A stretch of 64,000 bases of DNA from Opisthocomus hoazin (GCF_030867145.1 NC_134419.1:2046001-2110000), one strand, 5' to 3'. Counted from the stretch's first letter, positions 1-22,013 are shown. Numbers and translations: made by a program. Notes: a model not told the origin generated them from the letters alone.

Positions 1-1520
1 ATTTGGGGCTTTGGGGGGCGATGGGGACGCGTGGCGAGGCTCTCGCTGGGGATTTGGGGTCTTGGGGGGCGATGGGGACACGTGGCGAGGCTTCTGCTGG
101 GGATTTGGGGTCTTGGGGGGTGATGGGGGTGCGTGGCGAGGCTTTCCCTGGGGATTTGGGGCTTTGGGGGGCGATGGGGACACGTGGCAAGTCTTTCACT
201 GGGGATTTGGGGTCTTGGGGGGCGATGGGGATGTGTGGCGAGGCTTTCGCTGTGGTTTTGGGGTCTTGGGGGTTGATGGGGACACGTGGCGAGGCTTTCG
301 CTGGGGCTTTGGGGGGGCGATGGGGATGTGTGGTGAGGCTTTTGCTGGGGATTTGGGGCTTTGGGGGGCGATGGGGACGCATGGTGACACTTTCGCTGGG
401 GATTTGGGGTCTTGGGGGGCGATGGGGACGCTTGGCGAGGCTTTTGCTGGGGATTTGGGGCTTTGGGGGGCGATGGGGGCGCGTGGCGAGGCTCTCGCTG
501 GGGATTTGGGGTCTTGGGGGGCGATGGGGACACGTGGCGAGGCTTCTGCTGGGGATTTGGGGTCTTGGGGGGTGATGGGGGTGCGTGGCGAGGCTTTCCC
601 TGGGGATTTGGGGCTTTGGGGGGCGATGGGGACACGTGGCAAGTCTTTCACTGGGGATTTGGGGTCTTGGGGGGCGATGGGGACGTGTGGCGAGGCTTTC
701 GCTGTGGTTTTGGGGTCTTGGGGGGTGATGGGGACACGTGGCGAGGCTTTCACTGGGAATTTGGGGTCTTGGAGGGCGATGGGGATGCGTGGCAAGGCTT
801 CTGCTGGGGATTTGGGGCTTTGGGGGGCGATGGGGATGCGTGGCAAGGCTTTTGCTGGGGATTTGGGGTCTTGGAGGGCGATGGGGATGCGTGGCGAGGC
901 TTTCACTGGGGCTTTGGGGGGCGATGGGGACGCGTGGCGAGGCTTTCACTGGGGATTTGGGGCTTTGGGGGGCAATGGGGGTGCGTGGCGAGGCTCTCGC
1001 TGGGGATTTGGGGCTTTGGGGGGGCGATGGGGACGCGTGGCGAGGCTTTTGCTGGGGATTTTTGGCTTTGGGGGGCGATGGGGGTGCGTGGCGAGGATTT
1101 CGCTGGGGATTTGTGGCTTTGGGGGGTGATGGGGACGCGTGGCGAGGCTTCTGCTGGGGATTTGAGGGGCGATGGGGGTGCATGGTGAGGCTTTTGCTGG
1201 GGATTTGGGGTCTTGGGGGGGCGATGGGGACACGTGGTGAGGCTTTCGCTGGGGTTTTGGGGTCTTGGGGGGCGATGGGGATGCGTGGCAAGGCTTCTGC
1301 TGGGGATTTGGGGCTTTGGGGGGCGATGGGGATGCGTGGTGAGGCTTTTGCTGGGGATTTGGGGTCTTGGGGGGGCGATGGGGATGTGTGGCAAGGCTTT
1401 TGCTGGAGATTTGGGGTCTTGGGGGGGCGATGGGGACGCTTGGCGAGGCTTTCGCTGGGGTTTTGGGGTCTTGGGGGGTGATGGGGACGCGTGGCGAGGC
1501 TTTCGCTGGGGATTTGGCGT
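1..1520. repeat. 51-bp G-rich minisatellite, about 30 units
   Basis: Unit pattern is GGGGATTTGGGGTCTTGGGG, then GGCGATGGGGACGCGTGGCG, then AGGCTTTCGCT, about 51 bp. Units differ by point changes (TCTT/CTTT, ACGCG/ACACG/ATGCG). A block starting at 29 recurs nearly unchanged at 481, giving a higher-order period of about 452 bp (nine units, one shortened by about 7 bp). The array touches the left edge, so its full size is unknown. Because 51 is a multiple of three, long frames stay open on both strands; they are not genes. Confidence 0.97.
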
Positions 1521-1764
1521 AGGCAGCAGGAGCGTGGGGAAAGGAGCCCGCAGGCACGCAGCGTTTCGGGTAACAGGCAACCCGTTGGCAGAGCCCGGTG
1601 CCCAGCCCCGTGCCCAGCCCCGGTGCCCAGCCCCGAGGCCGCTTTCCCCAAGTTTCCACACGTGTGGAATTTCTCCAACCCTTCACTCCCATGGCTCGTT
1701 TTTTTTGGTAACCCTGGGCAGGGAGGATGCGGGGGAGCGCAGGCTGGACCACCACCGGGCGGGT

Positions 1765-2430
1765 GATGGAGCAAACCCTCCCGGAAACCATTTCCCAACG
1801 CATGATGGAGGACAAGGAGGCAACGGGAGAGGTCAGCGTGCCATTGTAAAAGGGAAATCACACCTGAGCACCCCGAGACCTCCCTTGGAGAGGACTGGCG
1901 AGGGGGGTGCAGGGGATGCTGCTTGCTGTCACCCTGCCCCTCTGCTCAGCCCGGCGGAGGCACATCGGCGTCCAAGTCCCCGTGGGCAGGAGGGACTTGG
2001 CCAGGCTGGAGCGAGTCCAGCAAAGGCTGCAGAGATGGCCAAGGGGCTGGAGCACTGGAGATGTGAGGGAGGGCTGGGAGAGGTGGGGCTGCTCAGCCTG
2101 GAGAGGAGAGGGGCTCGGGGGGGGGGTCTTGTCCTTGGGTGTAGATGTCTGATGGGGCACTAGAGATGAGGGGGCCAGACACCTCTCAGCGGTGCCCAAG
2201 GACAGGACAAGCGACAATTGGCTCGCAGTGAAATTCAAGAAATTCCAGTTAAACATAAGAAAAAGCACTTTGAGGGTGACCAAGCACAGGGCCGGCCGCC
2301 CAGAGGGGCTGCCCTGCAGCCTTCATCCCTGGAGATGCTCAGACCTGACTGGACATGGTCCCCTGTTTCCATAACATCTTTCCCACCCCCCCTGCTGCAG
2401 CAGGTCCTGGCGGAGCCAAGCGAGGGTTTT
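1765..2430 (+). mobile_element. old CR1 LINE fragment (ORF2 piece plus 3' part)
   Basis: GTGATGGAGCAAACCCTCCC onward matches the CR1 reverse-transcriptase stretch that reads VMEQ..LETISQ in intact copies. An internal deletion then leads into the C-terminal part (CCAGGCTGGAGCGAGTCCAG). It resembles the degenerate copy at 52,785-53,060. The right edge is uncertain. Confidence 0.7.
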
Positions 2431-5069
2431 TCCCTGAGACAGTCCCAAAATCCCAGGCAAGGGCTTCCCCCGGCTCTCCAAGGAGCCACGCTCGTGTCTG
2501 CATCCCACAGCCTTGCCGGAATCTTCCCCTGCTCCCCTCGCCTTCCTCCCCAGCCTCTCTGGATTCACCCCCCCCCCAGGCAAACCCCCTGCCAGAGGGC
2601 ATGCCCAGCCTCACCAGCCCCACGGGGCACGGGGCCGTGGGGGGCTTCGCAGCAGCCAGCCCGCAGACCGCATCAAAACCTGATGTCAGAAATGGCAAGT
2701 TGTCCCTCTGGGGACACGGGGGACCAGAGTCGGCTGTGAGAGCTGCCAAACGAGGCCGTTCCACCCGAACCGGGCCACCCGCTACCGCTTCTGTGCTCCT
2801 CCCGCGGCGCGAGCTGACCTCGTTTGCTTAAAGGGCTGCTCGGGCGCTGGCGATGACTCGAAGTTACCTGACTATGAGGGGCTGAAGGCGGCCTGGCCAC
2901 CTGCAAACCTTCAGCAAGTCAGAACAAACCAGGGAAAACAAAAACCGACCCCTCACTGTCTATGAAAAGAGCTGAAAATACGATAAATCTGCCCGGCGGC
3001 CGGTGCTGAGAGAGGACGGCAGGGTCTGCCTGCTCCGGGGATCCCTCACAGTCGCGTTTTCACCCCAATTTACAGTCTGCAAACTCCCCAGCCGGGAGGG
3101 ACAAGACCATTCCCCTTGCCAAGAGACACCGGTCTGAGATCCCATCTATGTTAAAAAGTCTCCTCGTACAGAATCCCAGAATCCCAGCATGGCAGGAGTT
3201 GGAAGGGACCTCTGTGGGTCACCCAGCCCAACCCCCTGCCCAAGCAGGGTCACCCAGAGCCGGCTGCACAGCACCGCGTCCAGGCGGGGCTGGAATATCT
3301 CCAGAGAAGGAGACTCCACAACCTCCCTGGGCAGCCTGGGCCAGGGCTCCGTCACCCTCAGAGGGAAGAAGGTCTTCCTCATGTTCAGCTGGAACTTCCC
3401 ATGCTCCAGTTTGTGCCCGTTGCCCCTTGTCCTGTCGCTGGGCACCACTGGAAAGAGTCTGGCCCCGTCCTCCTGACACCCCACCCTGCAGATATTTAGA
3501 GGCATTTCTAAGGTCCCCTCGCAGCCTTCTCTTCTCCAGGCTGAACAAGCCCAGCTCCCTCAGCCTCTCCTCGTAGGAGAGATGCTCCAGTCCCCTCCTC
3601 ATCCTCGTAGCCCTCCGCTGGACTCTCTCCAGCAGCTCCTCATCTTTCTTGAACAGGGGAGCCCAGCACTGGACATAAGAACTAAAGCAACATGAAGCAA
3701 GAGAAGCAGAAGGAAAACGCCGTCCCGGTTTTGCAAGCCCAAAGCGTGCAGAATCTTCACCGGCAGCCGGTATCAGAAGCGGCTCGGGCGCATCAGCAGC
3801 AGCTGAGGAAGATGAGCCGGGATGAATTTTTTTTTTTTGGCTGTGAAGCGGGGTGGCAGCGGGCTGGAAGCCGGGCAGAGCGGGGGGTCCTTACCTTGCC
3901 AGCGCTCGGGACGTCTGGTGCCGGGCCCCCCCCGCCTGCTGCTGCGGCCGGGGCTGGCGCGCGCGGCGAGGAGCATCAGCAACCGTCGGCGAGCCTGACC
4001 TAGATAACTGCGCCGAGAAAAACTGAGAGTTTCCAGTCTGAGTCAGTCCATGGGGAAACCCAGCGTCCCTCACAGGGGCACCCCCGGGGGGGCTGGGGGG
4101 GGGGTGGCTCTTTAGTCTTCGAGTTGTGACAGGGTTTGGAGTCGCTCTGGCAAATTCCAAGCCCATTCCGAACGGATTTTTACCGTCGCGTGGCTGCGTG
4201 CCAGGTGATGGGAACCCAGCCGGGGGGTCCTGGGGAGTGGGAACATTTTTCTGCTGACCCCAGAAGCCTACAGAGAAAAACCTCGTGGGGATGGAGGCTG
4301 TTTTCAGCGGCACCGAGCGTCCCCCCCTCCGCCGGTGCGGGTCCCCAGCTCCCCCATGGGTGCTGCGGGCTGCGGACCCCCATCTGGGGGGCAGCCGGGG
4401 CTGAGCCTTGGGTGTTCTCCATCCCACCGCTCCCAAGCCCCCCGCCACCGAGCCCTTTTCGCGCCGGTTGATGAGTTAACCTCATTAACGGCGTTAACCT
4501 CGTTAGAGGCTGCAACCACAGGAAACCCCGCACCGCTCGCCCGCCCGAGAAAACCTGACGCAACATCATCGCCGACACCCCGCTTTGGGGGGGGGGGGCA
4601 AGGCAGACCCTTCCTCTGCCCCGGCTGCTCCGGGGTTTGACCCACCCGTGGCGGGGGGGGCTGTGAAGGCGAAGGGTGGGTGAAAGCCAGAGCATCAGCC
4701 TTGGTGGGGGGGGGGACACCTCGCTGCGTGCTGAAACCATAATGCATAAAGTGACATAGATAATGCATCTGGACGAGCAGTTCTACACACCCCGAGCAAA
4801 AATGGGAGGGTTTTGGTGGGAATTATGTTTTCAGTGCGTTATGGGTGCCTTTAACACATTGCATAATAAAAATATTTATATTAATGTATCAAAAACCGTG
4901 TTCCGGGGGGGCTCGCCTTGCAGGTGGGCTTTGCTGCGGCTCGGGAGTCCTGGGGCGGAGGGGAGCGAGCCGAGGAGGGTCCCGGGGGAATCCCAGCCCC
5001 TCTGCGGGGCTGGGGGGCCAGGGGGGTCGTCTGCCCGCAGTAAGGTAGCGGGACCTGCCGTGGGGCCCA
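2431..5069. other. intergenic, no gene recognised
   Basis: Outside the CR1 at 3.2-3.7 kb this is GC-rich DNA with homopolymer G runs (4,569-4,580; 4,706-4,714). Long frames exist on both strands but none looks like a known protein. An AT-rich patch at about 4,735-4,900 stands out. Confidence 0.5.
3170..3678 (-). mobile_element. CR1 LINE, 5'-truncated
   Basis: Begins with the reverse complement of the CR1 3' end (CAGAATCCCAGAATCCCAGC). It continues through GGTCACCCAGCCCAACCCCC to GAGCCCAGCACTGGACAT, the end of ORF2 on the minus strand. Confidence 0.95.
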
Positions 5070-5760
5070 CATCTGGGGCTGGGGCTGCACATCTGGGGCT
5101 GGGGCAGCACCATGGGCCTTCACGCCTGGGGTGGGGCGGCACGGCAAGTGTGCACGTCTGGGGCCAGGCTTGGGCTTCTGGAGCTGGGTGGCACCGTGGG
5201 TGTGCACATCTGGAACTGGGGCACCATTGATGTGCACATCTGGAGCCAGGGTGGCTCCATGGGTGTGCACATCTGGAGCCGGGGCTGGTCTGTGGGTGTG
5301 CACATCTGGAACTGGGGCAGAGACAAGGGCAAGAACAACTGGATCTGAGATGGCTCTGAGGGTGTGCACATCTGGAACTGGGGCGGCACCGTGGGTGTGC
5401 ACATCTGGAACTGGGGCACCATGGATGTGCACATCTGGAGCTGGGGTGGCTCTGTGGGTGTGCACATCTGGAACCAGGGCAGAGAAAAGGGCAAGAACAA
5501 CTGGATCTGAGATGGCTCTGAGGGTGTGCACATCTGGAGCTGGGGCACCATGAGCATGCACATCTGGAGCTGGGGTGGCTCTGTGGGTGTGCACATCTGG
5601 AGCTGGGGTGGCTCCATGGGTGTGCACATCTGGAGCTGGGGCAGCACCAAGGGCAAGCACAACTGGATCTGGGGTGGCTCTGAGGGTGTGCACATCTGGA
5701 GTCAGGGCAGCACACCTGGAGATGCCACAGCCCACCTGGTGCCAGTGCAGCACATCTGGA
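5070..5760. repeat. 33-bp minisatellite
   Basis: About 20 units of roughly 33 bp centred on GTGTGCACATCTGGAGCTGG, then GGTGGCTCTGTGG. Some units are interrupted by a longer variant with GGGCAAGAACAACTGGATCT (5328, 5490, 5650), which makes a higher-order pattern. The first units, near 5070-5110, are shorter. Confidence 0.95.
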
Positions 5761-5994
5761 GCCGGCACCGTGCAGCTGGCCGGGCCTCCGGCCGTGGTGC
5801 GTCGTGGCTGCTCCCCAGCACCCCGGCACCCCGCCAGCCTCGGTGCCTTCCCGGGACGGGTGTCGCAACCCCTCTGAGCTGCCGGTTCCCATATTTCCCA
5901 GTTTGGTTTGTTCGTAGCCACCACCGGCCCTTTCCGGTGCCAGTTAAACTCACACCTTCTCACCTCTCGCCGAGCGGGCAGCCGAGCCGCGGGT

Positions 5995-6662
5995 CAGAAT
6001 GGCATGGCACAAAATGGCATGGTACAGAATGGTATTGCAGGGCATGGCATGGCACGGCATGGCAGGGCAGGGCAGGGTATGGCATGGCATGGCATGGCAG
6101 GGCACTGAATGGTATGGCATGGCACAGCACGGCATGGCACAGAATGGCATGGCACAGAATGGCATGGCACAGCAGAGATGGCATGGCACAGAATGGCATG
6201 GCACGGCAGGGTATGGCATGGCATGGCACGGCATGGCACAGAATGGCATGGCACAGAATGGCATGGCACAGCACAGATGGCATGGCACAGAATGGCATGG
6301 CAAGGCAGGGTATGGCATGGCACGGCATGGCATGGCAGGGCAGGGTATGGCATGGCAGAGTATGGCATGGCATGGCACAGAATGGCATGGCACGGCAGGG
6401 TATGGCATGGCATGGCATGGCACGGCACGGCACAGAATGGCATGGCACAGAATGGCATGGCACAGAATGGCATGGCACGGCACGGCATGGCATGGCATGG
6501 CACGGCACGGCACAGAATGGCATGGCAAGGCAGGGTATGGCATGGCAGACTATGGCATGGCATGGCACAGAATGGCATGGCAAGGCAGGGTATGGCACGG
6601 CACAGCAGGGCGTGTCAGGGCATGGCATGGCACAGCACATCATGGCACAGCACAGCACGGCA
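5995..6662. repeat. GGCAT/GGCAC pentamer-derived array
   Basis: Almost 670 bp of GGCAT, GGCAC and GGCAG pentamers. An embedded longer motif, ATGGCATGGCACAGA, recurs in blocks, with spacers GGCAGGGTATGGCATGGCAT. The edges are sharp on both sides. Confidence 0.96.
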
Positions 6663-8299
6663 GGCTTCTCCCCGTGCACCCCAGGACGGTGCCCTCAGCA
6701 CTCGGTGCCCACTTCCCTCTGCACCCCGGTTGCTCCCCAGCCCTTCTCCAGCCGGGCACCCTCCTGGCCGACCATCCCCGGGCACACTCGCTGTGCCAGC
6801 CCAGGGCTGGGGTCCGTCGCCCCTTCCTCCAGCCCCCAGCCTGCCTCGGGCGCATCGAGCGCTTGCCCCCTTCTCCCGTGGCAGCACCCGTGTTTCGGGG
6901 GGCACCCGCTCGCCCTGAATCCAGGCAGCCAAGATGACGGACGCGAAGCTCTCGCGTGACGTTCCCCGGCCATCGCCAGCTTGGCCCCGGGAGGAAACCT
7001 CTGGCTGAGCCGGGCGTCGAACGAGATTGGGATTAAACCGGATTAATTTAATTTCTGTTGGTTTTGGCGGGCTCGCCGCCGGCCGGGCGCGCTGACGTGG
7101 CCGCGGGGACTCGGAGGGTTCGTCTAGCGGGGAGGAAAGGTCGGGCCAGAGTGGGCTCTGCTGCCAACGCGAAGCGCTGGGTCATACCCAGGGCTGTGCT
7201 CGGCACGGGGGACACGGGGACATCACGGGGGACGGGGCCACGTGCGCCCGCCCCACCGGTGCCGGTGTCTGCGCGGGGTCGGGTTCCTCTCCGCTGCCGG
7301 ACGAGGAAAGATTTCCATTTTCTGGGTGAGGATGGGCAGGACCCAGCGTGGGAACAAGGACGGTGATGCCAGCGAGAAAGCGTTATTAATTGTGGGTTTT
7401 GGCCGGGCTGAAAGGACATCCCAGAGAAGGGAGAGCTGCTGCCAGGGGCGCAGGGCCGGCCTGTCCTCCCTGCCCGCGGGCGAGGACCAGGGTGCGGGGA
7501 CCTTCGAAATGCCTCTAAATATCTGCAGGGTGGGTGTGAGGAGGATGGGGCCAGACTCTTTCCAGTGGTGCCCAGCGACAGGACAAGGGGCAATGGGCAC
7601 AAACTGGAGCATGGGAAGTTCCAGCTGAACCCGAGGAAGAACTTCTTCCCTCTGAGGGTGACAGAGCCCTGGCCCAGGCTGCCCAGGGAGGCTGTGGAGT
7701 CTCCTTCTCTGGAGATATTCCAGCCCCGCCTGGACAAGGTCCTGTGCAGCCGGCTCTGGGTGACCCTGCTTGGGCAGGGGGTTGGGCTGGGGGACCCACA
7801 GAGGGCCCTGCCAACCCCTGCCACCCTGGGATTCTGTGAGAGCTGTGCTGGGGAGCAGGACAGCAGTGGGGACACGAACCAGCCGGAGCGGAAAAAGGAA
7901 AATTTGGGCAAAGCGTGCCAAGGTTTTTGCCCGTGGGGCTGCGTCCCCCCATTTCGCGCCGGAGGCTGCGGGTCTTGGCTGTGCCCGGGCACATCTGGAC
8001 GTGGCGCGGAGGTGATTGGGGCGAAAGCTCTGCGAAACGGGGCCGTTGCCTCTGGCATCGCTGCCCCGGCCGAGGGCAACGGACACCCCGCGGCTGCCCT
8101 GCCATGACCCCAGTGGCGTCCGAGCTGGGGGTCCCCCCCCACCCCTGCACCCAGCCTGCCAGCCCCCTGCCACCGACGCCAGGCAGCACCCTCCGAGCTG
8201 TCCCCAGCCCCCCGACCCGGCTCCCGGGGGGCTGCAGGGCACGGCCAAGGGCAGTGCCTCCAATGCCAGACCCCATGCAATGCCTTGCCCCCCCCCCCA
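6663..8299. other. intergenic, no gene recognised
   Basis: GC-rich unique-looking sequence on both sides of the CR1 at 7.5-7.8 kb. No splice-consistent coding segments were found. Confidence 0.5.
7500..7838 (+). mobile_element. CR1 LINE, 5'-truncated
   Basis: From GACCTTCGAAATGCCTCTAA to CTGGGATTCTGTGAG: last part of ORF2 plus the 3' tail. Confidence 0.95.
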
Positions 8300-9015
8300 T
8301 GCCAGGTTGTGATGTCCCCCCATGCCATGCCCCCCCTGCCAGCCCCCTGTGCAATCCCCTGTGTGATGCCCCCCGTACAATGCCCCCCCCAGACTCCCGT
8401 CCAATGCTGTGCCCCCCGCCAGCCCCCTGCGTGATGCCCCCCGTGCTATGTCCCCCCTGCAATGTTCCCCCCCCAGACCCCTGTGTGATGCTCCCCCGTG
8501 AAATAGCCCCCCCGCCACACCAGACCCCCACACGATGCCAGCCCCCCCAGCCCCCTGTGCAATGCCCCCCTCGAGACCCTTGTGTGATGCCCCCCCCGTG
8601 CGATGATCCCCCCCCCAAGACCCCTGTGTGATTCCCCCCTGTGCAATGCCCCCCCCACACCAGACCCCCGTGCAATGCCCCCCCCCAAGACCCCTGTGTG
8701 ACGCCCCCGCCGGGCATTGACCATGTGCCAGACCCCCAGGCGGTGCCATGACCCCCCCAGCCCCCCGTGTGATGCCCCCCCCCTTGCAATGCCCCCCCCA
8801 CACCAGACCCCCACGCAATGCCCCCCCATGCCAGACCCCCGCACGATGCCGTGCCCCCCCCCCAAGACCCCTGCGTGATGCCCCCCCGTGCTATGCCCCC
8901 CCCCGCCAGACCCCCGTGCAATGCCCCCCCCAGCCCCCTGTGTGATGCCCCCCCGGGCACTGACCACCCGCAGACCCCACTCGATGCCGTACTCCCCCCC
9001 CCCAGCCCCCTGCGT
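8300..9015. repeat. SLC35D1: C-rich minisatellite upstream of SLC35D1
   Basis: Degenerate units combine CCCCCTGTGTGATGCCCCCC, GTGCAATGCCCCCC and ACACCAGACCCC. The array has runs of 6-9 C and runs into the GC-box promoter. The C-strand could form i-motifs and the opposite strand G-quadruplexes. Confidence 0.92.
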
Positions 9016-9227
9016 GACGCCCCGCCCATCCCGACGCGCCCCGCCCCGCCCGGCGCAGGCCCCGCCCCTCCCGGTGCAAGCCCCTTCCCGCCCGGCGCAG
9101 GCCCCGCCCCTCTAGCCCGCCCCTTCCCTCCCTGCGCACGCCCCGCCCCGCAGGCCCCTCCCCGCCCGGCGCAGGCCCCGCCCCCGCAGCCCCCGCCCCG
9201 CCCCCCCGAAGCCCCGCCCCCGCAGCC
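9015..9227 (+). promoter_or_regulatory. SLC35D1: TATA-less CpG/GC-box promoter and 5' UTR of SLC35D1
   Basis: The 210 bp before the ATG are extremely CpG- and C-rich, with many CCCCGCCC boxes (Sp1/KLF type) and no TATA box. A 20-base unit, GCCCGGCGCAGGCCCCGCCC, recurs at 9048, 9090 and 9164, so the proximal promoter is itself a short degenerate tandem repeat. The transcription start cannot be placed from sequence alone. Confidence 0.6.
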
Positions 9228-19174
<9,947 letters not shown>

Positions 19175-20915
19175 CCCGGGAGCGGCGTCTCGTGGAAGCC
19201 GCCCGTGTCTGCTCGGCTGATCGCGGGCAGGACGCGGGAAGGGATCCGGAGCGCCGGCCGCGGCGTGACGGCGACGCTCTTCACTTGCACAATCCAGATT
19301 GCTGCCTTTGCGAATCATGGGGGAAGATGATGGGCTGCAGGGTGAGGGATAACGGCTAATTAAGTCTGATCGCCAGGGATTAACGGGTTTCTAATCATGC
19401 TGAGGTGGGGCAGCGGAGGCCGGCGCGAGCGGCGTGCGGGGTTGAGGCGCGGGGGGGGCTGCGTCGGCTCCCGGGGCCGTCCCGGGCTGCTGCGGGGCGG
19501 TGGGACCGCGGCCCTGGGCGGTCAGCGCTGCCGTCCCCCCGGCCAAGCTGCTCCTGGTTTGGGCCAGAACCTCGTGGGCGAATGCTCAGCCCTCTCTGAC
19601 TCCCAGTTTTTAGTTTTTGGCTTTTTTAGGGTGTTTTTGAACCCATTTTTAAAGCTGGGTTTGCCCTCCATGGTTTGAGCGCTCTGCAGACGCTCACCCC
19701 TCTCTGTCGTCCCGGGGTTGCGTTGGCGAAGCTCAGGGACGCTCCGACGGGTGGGTTTTTACCCGCCGCGGCGGAGCCCCCCTCGCACCGCCCCGGGGTG
19801 GGAATCCCTGGGATCTGGGCACGCTGCTGGGACCCCCGCATCGCCCTGCGGCCCCAACGCGGGGGAAGGGGCTGCCACTGGAGACGGCCCCGGGAGTTCG
19901 GTCTCGGCAGGGCGGTGGGAGCCGCGCGGCTCGGCGGGGGCTCTGCCCGAGCCCTGTCCCGCAGGGTGGAGCGCGTCCTCGTCGCTGCGCGACCCCCTTA
20001 AGAAAATGGGATTTTTTTAAAATACATCAGGCAGCGTTAACTGATTTTTTTTTTAAAGGTTGTCTTACACAGCACTTCTTTCTAGGCGTCTCCTTGGATT
20101 GTCTTTGGGTTTAAAAAAGAATTGTTTTTAATTTTGGTTAAAAAAGTTATTATTTTTTTTTATATATCTAAAAACAAGAGGAGTTTTTTTGTATCCATTC
20201 CTTTGGTAACCAGGAAGGTCGCTTCTCCAGACAGCGTTAATTTGTTGCCGGAAGGTATTTGCTAAAAACGTGACGGCCGCTGGGCGAAGCTGCGTTCATT
20301 GGAGCGCTTCACGGCGTCGGGTCCGAAATTTCACTAAAACCTCGGCTTCGTGGCCAGCGGCAGAGCTCTCCTTTCCCTACGGCTGCGCGGAAGCCGCTGG
20401 TGCTGGGCTCGGGGCAGGGCTCCTGCTCCCTGCACTGGTCCCAGCAGCCGGGCGGTGCTGGGGCCCGCAGCCCCCGCTCCCCGTCCCGCAGCCCCCCGGT
20501 CCCCGCTCCGGGCCACGCTTGCTCGTGCGGTCGCGGCGCTGAGGCGCTCGCAGCCGGGGCGTTGATTCTGCTGGAAGGGTTGGGGTTGGGATCTACTGGG
20601 TAGATTCACTGGCCGACCGGTGAAATGGTTTTAAAGCTGGTTTTGTTCGGGACTGCGCTCTTCCGTGCCAGGCTCTGGCTGGCACCGCACGCACTGGGGA
20701 CGCAGAGTCCCTCCAACAGTATTTTCTACCTTATAAAATTTTTTCTATCCAGAATCTATTTACAGAATGACGATTTTTGTGATTTTCGTTGAGCTTTTTA
20801 TTGGAATGGATGGCAGGCTTTGTGTGCTGGTCGGGGATGATAGCGAAAGACGAATGATTTTATGGCTCTGTATTTTTGTACTGGCTTCAAATAAACCGAT
20901 GCCCTTCGTGCCTCT
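19175..20915 (+). other. SLC35D1: SLC35D1 3' untranslated region
   Basis: The stretch from the stop codon at 19174 to just past the first AATAAA shows no coding pattern. It becomes T-rich with oligo-T/A runs after about 19,600, typical of a vertebrate 3' UTR. Length is about 1.7 kb. The cleavage point is inferred. Confidence 0.65.
20890..20895 (+). terminator. SLC35D1: SLC35D1 poly(A) signal AATAAA
   Basis: Canonical hexamer in a TTTTGTACTGGCTTCAAATAAA context (20874-20895). It is followed within 20-40 bases by the T/G-rich element TTCGTGCCTCTGCTCGTCC. I saw no earlier AATAAA or ATTAAA between the stop codon and here. Confidence 0.75.
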
Positions 20916-21004
20916 GCTCGTCCTTGGGCCGGGAGCTGCCCTCGCAGCTGTCCCCCCCACCCCCTCTGCCCTCCCATCTGTGTCCCCCTGGAGAGAAGGG
21001 GGTG

Positions 21005-21658
21005 CTGGGGTGGGGGGGAGAAGCTCAACGTGAGCTCGCAGCCCAGAAAGCCAACCGTCCCCTGGGCTGCATCGAGAGCAGCGTGGGCACAGGGTAAGGG
21101 AGGGGGTTCTGCCCCTTGACTCCGCTCTCGTCAGACCCCACCTGGAGTCCTGGGTCCAGCTCTGGAGCCCCCAGCATAGGAAGGACATGGATGTGTGGGA
21201 GCGGGGCCAGAGGAGGCCACGGAGATGATCCGAGGGCTGGAGCACCTCTGCTACGAGGACAGGCTGAGGGAGCTGGGGCTGGTCAGCCTGGAGAAGAGAA
21301 GGCTCCGGGGGGACCTTAGAGCAGCTGCCAGTGCCTGGAGGGGCTACAGGAAGGGTGGAGAGGGGCTTTTCACAAGGGGGTGCAGTGATAGGACAAGTGG
21401 GAACGGCTCCAAACTAACAGAGGGCAGATTTAGATGAGATATGAGGAAGAAATTCTTCCCCCTGAGGGTGGTGAGGCCCTGGCCCAGGCTGCCCAGAGAA
21501 GCTGTGGCTGCCCCCTCCCTGGCAGTGCTCAAGGCCAGGTTGGATGGAGCTCTGAGCACCCTGGGCTGGTGGGAGATGCCCCTGCTCGTGGCAGGGGGGT
21601 TGGAACCAGATGAGCTTCAAGGTCCCTTCCAACCCAAACCATTCTATGATTCTATAAG
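21005..21658 (+). mobile_element. older CR1 copy between the convergent genes
   Basis: Diverged CR1 with CGAGGACAGGCTGAGGGAGC, CATTCTATGATTCTATAAGG at the 3' end and GGCAGTGCTCAAGGCCAGGT, which is typical of another CR1 subfamily. It fills most of the gap between the two inferred 3' ends. Confidence 0.9.
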
Positions 21659-22013
21659 GGGAGGGCTCTCAGGTTTTCAGCTTGAATTGTTCTTCGAGGA
21701 AGGGAAGCGGGAAGGATCCCAGTGGGCAAACCCCTCCAGCTGGAGCCTGGCTGTTGTCCCCATCGCTCCTGTCCTCCTCCGCACCAGAGCAGGCACAAAT
21801 CCCCTCTGCCCCCCCAGCCCTGCTCCACCGAAGGAAGGAACCGGTGCGAAGCTGACCCAGAGCAGGGCACTCTGCGTCGGCAGCCGTAACGGAGCCGCTG
21901 CAGCGCGGGGATGCGCCCAGCCTCTGTACGCAGCAACCCTCCACCTGCTCGCTCGTTGGAGCAAAAAACTCAGGAATTTTTGTTTTACGTGGACAGTGTG
22001 TTTAAAAAAATAT

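Noticed and set aside
3-1481. Long overlapping open frames of 190-372 codons on both strands
   Set aside because: They come from the 51-bp unit, whose length is a multiple of three; the sequences are pure repeat and open in several frames at once.
3692-4003. Possible small gene at 3.7-4.0 kb
   Set aside because: Frames on both strands are short and low in complexity at the GC-rich end; no splice-consistent extension or recognisable protein.
4876-5963. Minus-strand frames of 338 and 360 codons with repeated Cys-Ala-His-Pro-type units
   Set aside because: They are translations of the 33-bp minisatellite; neighbouring frames are open too, and no flanking gene structure exists.
5526-6959. Plus-strand frame of 477 codons (MAWHGT-like)
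   Set aside because: Product of the GGCAT/GGCAC array; the opposite strand is equally open.
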